From the NCBI GenBank assembly GCA_004557125.1, contig SFET01000002.1:1-64000 (forward strand): a stretch of DNA of 64,000 nucleotides, given 5' to 3'. The DNA comes from Clostridiales bacterium. Its GTDB lineage: Bacteria; Bacillota; Clostridia; Christensenellales; Aristaeellaceae. The position numbers were made by a program, and so were the translations under genes. The notes under the pieces were generated by a model. The model did no database searches. It saw nothing but the letters and a program-made list of their open reading frames with translations, and was not told the origin of the DNA. Shown here piece after piece: positions 61,321 through 64,000 of this stretch (within the stretch, counting starts at the first letter, position 1; each line of letters opens with the position of its first letter).

Positions 61321-62472
61321 ATGTCCACATACACCCAGGAACGCGCCAAGGACTTGCAATATCTTACGCGCAGCGCATTGCGCGAGTTGCCGGAGGTCTG
61401 TGCCGATTTCATCCTCGCCATTGAACCGACCACCCAGCCGCTCACGCGCTACGCCTACGTCAACGACCTGAAGCTGTTTTTTCACTACCTGGTAACCGAA
61501 TGCCCGCGCTTTGCGGATACACGGCCTGAGCTGATCACAACGAAGCAACTCAACGCCATCACCGCCCGGGATTTGCGCCTGTACATGGAGTATCTCAGCC
61601 TCTACATCAAGAATGACACCGAAATCACGAATGCGGAGCTCGGCAAGATGCGCAAGCTCGCCAGTTTACGCAGTTTTTACAGATTCATGTTTAAGAATGA
61701 GTTAATTGATGCGGATGTCGCGCAATTGATCGACATGCCCAAGCGCCACGAAAAGCCGATCATTCGCATGGAAATTGACGAGGTTGCGCGCATGCTGGAC
61801 CTGGTGGAGTCCGGCGAGGCCATGTCGGAGCGACAGCGCGCTTACAACCAGCACACGCGCGTGCGCGATTTGGCGATTCTGACCCTCTTTCTGGACACGG
61901 GCATCCGCGTGAGCGAATTGGTAGGCATCAATATGGACGATGTGGATTTTTCGATCAACGGCTTTCTGGTCACGCGCAAGGGCGGCAATCAGACGATACT
62001 CTACTTTTCCGACGAGGTTGAGCAAGTTCTGAAGGACTATCTGAAGCTGCGTCGCGAGATCACCGCTGTGCCCGGCGACGAGGACGCGCTGTTTCTGTCG
62101 CTGCAAAACCGACGAATCTCCGTGCGCGCGGTGCAGAATATGGTCAAAAAGTATGCGACCCAGGCGGCTCCGCTGAAAAAGCACCTGAGTCCGCACAAGC
62201 TGCGCTCCACCTTCGGCACGAACCTCTACCATGAGACCGGCGACATCTACCTGGTGGCGGATGTGCTGGGCCACTCGGACGTGAACACGACCCGCCGGCA
62301 TTACGCCGCAATGAGCGACGATCGCCGCCGCATGGCGGCACAAAAGGTGCGCGCTCGGGAGGATTCGCGAACAAAAGCGCAGGTTGACTCCCCCATTTCT
62401 GCACCCTCTGCGGTGGAAAACCATGGGAATATGCAGTCAACAGCGCACAAAGATGCAGATGATGGAGAGTAG
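61321..62472 (+). CDS. Tyrosine recombinase (XerC/XerD-like)
   Basis: A 383-residue phage-integrase-family recombinase: N-terminal SAM-like core-binding domain (about 20-130), catalytic domain (about 150-345) with Arg in TGIRVSELVG, Lys in TRKGG, His-x-x-Arg in LSPHKLRSTFG, His in LGHSDVNTT and nucleophile Tyr in RRHYA. It has a longer, hydrophilic C-terminal tail (about 40 residues) than XerC/D (about 300). There is no phage or element gene nearby. It may be the chromosome-dimer resolvase or an orphan recombinase. ATG 61321 follows CAGGAGGTC. The gene ends 9 nt before a palindrome also found at 39391. Confidence 0.88.
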   Translation: MSTYTQERAKDLQYLTRSALRELPEVCADFILAIEPTTQPLTRYAYVNDLKLFFHYLVTECPRFADTRPELITTKQLNAITARDLRLYMEYLSLYIKNDTEITNAELGKMRKLASLRSFYRFMFKNELIDADVAQLIDMPKRHEKPIIRMEIDEVARMLDLVESGEAMSERQRAYNQHTRVRDLAILTLFLDTGIRVSELVGINMDDVDFSINGFLVTRKGGNQTILYFSDEVEQVLKDYLKLRREITAVPGDEDALFLSLQNRRISVRAVQNMVKKYATQAAPLKKHLSPHKLRSTFGTNLYHETGDIYLVADVLGHSDVNTTRRHYAAMSDDRRRMAAQKVRAREDSRTKAQVDSPISAPSAVENHGNMQSTAHKDADDGE

Positions 62473-62480
62473 CACGAAAA

Positions 62481-62515
62481 AATAGACCGAAGTCTGTAAA
62501 AGACTTCGGTCTATT
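62481..62515. terminator. Palindromic terminator, copy B of a repeated element
   Basis: 15-bp arms identical to those at 39391-39425, around GTAAA, with an A-run before and TTTTG after, so it can stop both the recombinase and rnhA transcripts. The rnhA stop codon lies in the right arm (62511-62513). Confidence 0.85.
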
Positions 62516-62954
62516 TTGATCTTCTTCGCTTGATTTCGCCGGTGGCAAGCTCATCGCAGCGGTTGTTCAGCGGGTTGTCCGCGTGTCCCTTGACCTTGTG
62601 CCAGGAGATGCGATGCATCTGTGTAAATTTGAGCAGTTCTTCCCACAGGTCGCGGTTCTCCACCGGCTTCTTGTCGCTCTTGACCCAGCCGCGACGCACC
62701 CAGTTGGCCAGCCAATTCTGCAAAAATGCGTTGCAGAGATAGGCGCTGTCAGTATAGACGTCCACCTCGCAGGGCTCCTTGAGCCTGGAGAGCGCCTCGA
62801 TGGGCGCGAGCAGCTCCATGCGGTTGTTGGTGGTGTGCTCCGCAAAGCCGGAGAGCTCCAGCTTCTGCTCCTTGTAGATCAGAATCGCGCCCCAGCCGCC
62901 GGGACCAGGGTTGCCGGAGCATGCTCCATCGGTGTAGATTGTCACACGCTTCAT
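62511..62954 (-). CDS. rnhA: Ribonuclease HI
   Basis: A 147-residue RNase H: TIYTDGACSGNPGPGGWG (first catalytic Asp), NNRMELLAPIEAL (Glu), VDVYTDSAYLCN (Asp), SWHKVKGHADNPLNNRCDELA (His and last Asp). It removes RNA from RNA-DNA hybrids. The start overlaps the upstream lipoprotein stop by 4 nt (ATGA). The basic C-terminus KRRRSK is normal. Confidence 0.96.
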   Translation of the reverse strand: MKRVTIYTDGACSGNPGPGGWGAILIYKEQKLELSGFAEHTTNNRMELLAPIEALSRLKEPCEVDVYTDSAYLCNAFLQNWLANWVRRGWVKSDKKPVENRDLWEELLKFTQMHRISWHKVKGHADNPLNNRCDELATGEIKRRRSK

Positions 62955-63916
62955 TCCACAACCTCCAATTCTTCCGAAAATGCCGCTGCAAGCGCGCGGG
63001 CATTGGCTCTCTGCGCTTCAAAATAGCCCTCGGCGCCCTCGTCTGCACGCCGCGTGGACAGCACATCCAGCGCCACAAGCCGGAATCCGGCCGCTTCCAG
63101 GGCCTTACAGAAGGCCTCCGGGGCCTGCTTTTCGATCAGTATGACCCGGGCCTCGCAGCTTGTCAGCATCGCAATGCAATCCTCCAACTCCTTGTCGTAG
63201 AGCGCCGAACCGCTCTCCCGGGCATAGTACAGCTCCACATCCAGATCAAACTCCTGCGCCGTGTAGATCAGCGCCTCATTCATGACGATCACCTTCCGGC
63301 CCCGCAGGTCTCCGGTCAGCGCGTGCATCTCCTCCCGAAGCGACTCCAGTCTGTTTTTGGCATTTTCCAGATTTTTGCTGTACAGCTCGCCATACTCCGG
63401 GTCGAGGACGCTCATATTCGCGGCGATGCGCTCCGCAATTGCGATTGCACCGTCTATGCTCATGTAGATGTGGGGATTTTCGCCCGTTGAATCGGAGTCT
63501 TCGCCGGTTTCATTGACAGGTTCCACCGTCGCAAGCTCCAGATTGTACAGGACGCTGGCGACGGCCGGGCCCGTCTCGCCCAGTGCGTAGAGCGTGGACG
63601 CAAAGCTCTCGAGTCCGCGTCCGCCGGAAATCACCGCGTCCGCAGACTGCGCCAGCAGCGCCAGATCCCAATCGGAGAGGCCGTAAGTGCGGAAACTGCC
63701 ATCCATGGGCTGCGCAAGGCAATTCAGCTTCAGATTTGGAACGTCCTTCACGATCAGCTCTGCGAGCGCATAGATCGGATAGAAGGTGGCGTACACATTG
63801 ATCGCCTCCTCCGCCTCCGGCGCATCCGTCTGTGTTTGAAAACCGCAGCCGCTGAGCGCGCAGGCCATCAGGCCCAGGCACAGCACGAGTGCGATAAGTT
63901 TGATCGACAGCTTCAT
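62951..63916 (-). CDS. ZnuA/TroA-like metal-binding lipoprotein
   Basis: A 321-residue substrate-binding lipoprotein: signal with lipobox ALSGC (Cys about 24), NVYATFYPIYALAELI, a central Glu/Asp/Ser-rich loop, NPHIYMSIDGAIAIAERIA, MNEALIYTAQEFDLDV and ILIEKQAPEAFCKALEAAG. ZnuA proteins use three His and one Asp/Glu; here the His in NPHIYM is present, but others are replaced (YPIYA instead of a His motif), so the metal site may differ. No ABC permease or ATPase is seen next to it. It overlaps rnhA. Confidence 0.82.
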   Translation of the reverse strand: MKLSIKLIALVLCLGLMACALSGCGFQTQTDAPEAEEAINVYATFYPIYALAELIVKDVPNLKLNCLAQPMDGSFRTYGLSDWDLALLAQSADAVISGGRGLESFASTLYALGETGPAVASVLYNLELATVEPVNETGEDSDSTGENPHIYMSIDGAIAIAERIAANMSVLDPEYGELYSKNLENAKNRLESLREEMHALTGDLRGRKVIVMNEALIYTAQEFDLDVELYYARESGSALYDKELEDCIAMLTSCEARVILIEKQAPEAFCKALEAAGFRLVALDVLSTRRADEGAEGYFEAQRANARALAAAFSEELEVVE

Positions 63917-64000
63917 GAAATTCTCCCGTAGATTTTCTCTGCATCATCGTCGCTTTGCAGATGCACAAGCGACCCCGGCCTTCGCCTGCACAGGCCGTGC
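63913..64000 (-). CDS. Partial upstream gene, 3' end only
   Basis: One minus frame is open from the window edge to TGA at 63915-63913, overlapping the lipoprotein ATG by 4 nt (ATGA), the same coupling used by the next two genes. The 28 visible residues end DDDAEKIYGRIS. This suggests a first gene of the operon, cut by the window; no family can be named. Confidence 0.4.
   Translation of the reverse strand, partial: HGLCRRRPGSLVHLQSDDDAEKIYGRIS

Overview
The window looks like part of the chromosome of an anaerobic, endospore-forming Firmicute of class Clostridia, probably a gut commensal with fairly high G+C. Evidence: a complete spoIIIAA-AH operon, a Spo0A-type regulator, SpoIIP and a SpoVK-like AAA ATPase; Clostridia-type gene order asp23-amaP-nusB-xseA-xseB-ispA-dxs-tlyA-nadK-argR-recN; glycogen genes glgB and glgCDA; a glycyl-radical enzyme with its activase and an acetate-kinase-type gene; NrdG and ATP-dependent PEP carboxykinase. 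Family names are by recognition of motifs in the translated sequence; no database search was run. Near the exact class assignment I am inferring.

Layout. 1-8.5 kb is a damaged accessory block: two truncated genes meet head to head near 590-610 (a 4Fe-4S membrane protein and an ABC ATPase), followed by an ABC permease, a frameshifted histidine kinase, a response regulator with a shortened receiver, an intact BceS-like kinase, a frameshifted BceA-like ATPase, a twice-frameshifted BceB-like permease, a DUF3795-DUF523 fusion and a membrane protein with an in-frame stop. 8.7-15.5 kb carries a GNAT, a lipoprotein, an unrecognised internally duplicated protein, an exported L,D-transpeptidase and an LtaS-type enzyme with a very long Arg/Ser-rich tail. 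15.6-17.6 kb is glgB. 17.9-22.0 kb is the spoIIIA operon, in which AF and AG are unusually small. 22.0-32.2 kb is the conserved housekeeping run from asp23 to recN. 32.5-36.5 kb has an output-less membrane sensor converging on a divergent Spo0A, then spoIIP with a good sigma-E-like promoter. 36.7-39.4 kb is an RpiR regulator-flavoprotein-nrdG unit. 39.4-44.6 kb (minus) is a SpoVK-like ATPase and glgC-glgD-glgA. 44.7-48.9 kb is a divergent pair: an acetate-kinase-type gene (minus) against a glycyl-radical activase and an atypical glycyl-radical enzyme (plus). 49.2-53.2 kb is dnaK-DUF5685-J-protein-zinc ribbon. Then tRNA-Val, an EamA transporter, clpB with a CtsR box, upp, rsmA, pckA, a tiny Cys-rich protein, a tyrosine recombinase, rnhA and a ZnuA-like lipoprotein.

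The most interesting items are (i) the glycyl-radical locus, whose enzyme has C-W-E at the thiyl site and a Gly-Trp radical loop instead of Gly-Tyr, with perfect back-to-back promoters and a probable leaderless activase mRNA; (ii) the Hsp70-DUF5685-J-domain-zinc-ribbon module preceded by four 21-bp phased repeats; (iii) two palindromes with identical 15-bp arms 23 kb apart, whose arm sequence resembles those 21-bp repeats and one of which abuts a tyrosine recombinase; and (iv) the cluster of gene lesions confined to the first 8.5 kb.
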